Shown piece after piece: positions 5,825 to 6,750 of a stretch of DNA of 6,750 nt. Made by a program: the position numbers and the translations under genes. Positions within the stretch are counted from its first letter, which is position 1. Each line of letters opens with the position of its first letter. This DNA is from Propionibacteriaceae bacterium (GTDB taxonomy: Bacteria; Actinomycetota; Actinomycetes; Propionibacteriales; Propionibacteriaceae), in the NCBI GenBank assembly GCA_025923975.1, contig JAICEV010000204.1, positions 1-6,750 on the forward strand, written 5' to 3'. Below the pieces are notes generated by a model. It saw only the letters and a list, made by a program, of their open reading frames with translations. It was not told where the DNA came from and did no database searches.

Positions 5825-6268
5825 GTGCAGTTGTTTTTCGACGACGAGGAGTTTGAGGCACAATTCGCCCGGACCGTCGGTAAAGCCGCAGTCGGCATGG
5901 CCGATATCGGTGAGTCCTTCGCCACTGCCGGCCGGATAACCGCGGGTGACTATGGCAGCTGGCGCGACTGCTGGCATGCGACCGCTCAGCGCATTGAGGA
6001 CATTGCGGACGAAGCCGCGGAGGCCGGTCGACGTCGGAGTGCCGGCGAGGCGTACCTGCGGGCGTCGGAGTATCACAGAGCGGGCTACTTCTTCACTGCT
6101 CAACCCGGCGACGCGGAGACGCGCCGCCTTTACGACCCGATTTCCTCCCCGAAGGTGCTCGCCGAGTTCGACCCGGACGCCGGCGAATGGGGGAATTGCG
6201 AAGGCGTCGCGCTGAGTCGGTACGACCAGGTCGTCCACGATTGGCTCGACGGGATCCTGGCGAGTTGA
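5825..6268 (+). CDS. Internally deleted alpha/beta hydrolase (N-terminal cap fused to C-terminal tail)
   Basis: The open frame encodes 147 residues from GTG 5825. Residues 1 to about 93 (FFDDEEFEAQFARTVG, ADIGESFATAGRI, SAGEAYLRASEYHRAGYFF) match the helical N-terminal part of a family of actinobacterial alpha/beta hydrolases of about 370-400 residues, related to 2,6-dihydropseudooxynicotine hydrolase and FrsA-like proteins. Residues from about 100 (RRLYDPISSPKVL, NCEGVALSRY, HDWLDGILAS) match the extreme C-terminus of the same family. The central catalytic ~230 residues, with the GxSxG nucleophile elbow, are missing, and the family's usual tail motif around EHC reads GNCEG here. The two ends are in frame, so a stable short protein could be made, but hydrolase activity is not expected. 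It has a strong Shine-Dalgarno and its TGA overlaps the TTG start of the next gene. I read it as a deletion derivative; a repurposed small protein is possible. Confidence 0.68.
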   Translation: MQLFFDDEEFEAQFARTVGKAAVGMADIGESFATAGRITAGDYGSWRDCWHATAQRIEDIADEAAEAGRRRSAGEAYLRASEYHRAGYFFTAQPGDAETRRLYDPISSPKVLAEFDPDAGEWGNCEGVALSRYDQVVHDWLDGILAS

Positions 6269-6750
6269 GGCGCCCCGAGACGACCGCTCCAGCCACGGTC
6301 AGCAGCTTGGTCGCGGAGCTGCAGGCCTTGGGTGTTGTGCTCGGCGACATCGTCATGGCCCATACGTCGATGCGGGCGATTGGTTGGGTGATCGGGGGCG
6401 AGCAGGCCATCGTCGACGCGCTCCTGCAATCGGTGGGTCCGTCGGGCACCCTTGTTATGCCCACGCAGTCGTGGCAGCTGTGCGACCAGGCCTTCCTCGG
6501 CGAAGATCACGTTCTCGAAAGCTGGTGGCCGATCATTCGTAATGAGCTGCCTGCATATCACCCGGCGCACACGCCCACCCGCACGATGGGAGCGGTGGCC
6601 GAGCCCTTTCGCACCTACATACCCGGGGACAATGCGCAGTGCCCACCCTCATCGTTCAATCAGCGCGAACGGACTCGACGCGGCCACCATCACCGCCCGC
6701 CATGACTTGGACTGTTCAGCCGGTGACCGCTCGCCGTTGGCGCAGCTTTA
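6265..6750 (+). pseudogene. Frameshifted AAC(3)-family N-acetyltransferase, cut by the window edge
   Basis: From TTG 6265 the frame encodes VSSLVAELQALGV, GDIVMAHTSMRAIGWV, GGEQAIVDALLQSVGPSG and TLVMPTQSW, then WWPIIRNELPAYHPAHTPTR, MGAVAEPFRTY. This is the N-terminal half of the aminoglycoside 3-N-acetyltransferase family, which transfers acetyl from acetyl-CoA to an amino group. At 6616-6621 the frame breaks. The +1 frame continues with YPGTMRSAHPHRS, ITARHDLDC and DRSPLAQL to the window edge, the expected next family segment. Relative to FRT-(W/Y)PG, about four extra bases seem present. The original frame stops at 6703-6705 after nonsense residues. The family includes chromosomal members with no resistance role, so a resistance phenotype should not be assumed. 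The TTG start sits in TTGA with the stop of the preceding frame, suggesting translational coupling; no good Shine-Dalgarno is seen. Confidence 0.72.

Noticed and set aside
5732..6238. Minus-strand open frame opposite the hydrolase remnant
   Set aside because: No family motif and no ribosome binding site; the plus strand has a perfect Shine-Dalgarno and recognisable family ends.
6187..6264. Upstream start at ATG 6187 for the AAC(3)-like gene
   Set aside because: The added residues are Arg-rich and overlap the hydrolase-remnant tail in another frame. Family similarity begins after TTG 6265.

Overview
The window looks like chromosomal DNA of a high-GC Gram-positive bacterium (Actinomycetota). 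The support is GC-rich third positions, several GTG or TTG starts, a dxr to M50 protease (Rip1-like) gene pair as in mycobacteria and relatives, and protein families common in actinomycetes (a long LOG-family protein, a short squalene-cyclase-like protein, a C-terminal DWLD hydrolase tail, an AAC(3)-type acetyltransferase). I cannot name a genus.

Layout from left to right. (1) Two tandem minus-strand genes for small secreted paralogues; the left one runs off the window edge. Each is preceded by a GC-rich hairpin just upstream of AAGGAG and a GTG start. (2) A short stretch that may hold the 3' end of a decayed plus-strand gene. (3) A complete minus-strand LOG-family gene. (4) Divergent from it, a plus-strand remnant of a squalene-cyclase-like gene that has lost its middle and changed frame. 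(5) The intact, tightly coupled pair dxr and rip1 on the plus strand. (6) A convergent minus-strand SAM-dependent methyltransferase gene split by a frameshift; it shares the palindrome TTAA with rip1 as the two stop codons. (7) An intergenic stretch with a GAAC-N4-GTTC site resembling an actinobacterial LexA box. (8) A plus-strand open frame with a perfect Shine-Dalgarno that joins the N-terminus of an alpha/beta hydrolase directly to its C-terminal tail. (9) Coupled to it by a TTGA overlap, an AAC(3)-like acetyltransferase gene with a frameshift, running off the right edge.

The working core is dxr (second step of the MEP isoprenoid pathway) and rip1 (intramembrane site-2 protease). Around it the window is mainly a zone of gene decay: four accessory genes are broken by two internal deletions and at least two frameshifts, while about 2.5 kb of dxr-rip1 and 1.1 kb of the LOG gene read cleanly. 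That contrast argues against generally poor sequence quality, but isolated assembly errors cannot be excluded from the sequence alone. I see no CRISPR, tRNA, rRNA, insertion sequence or defence system, and no convincing new multi-gene system. The most interesting items are the paired internal-deletion remnants, the hairpin leader shared by the secreted paralogues, and the LexA-like site.
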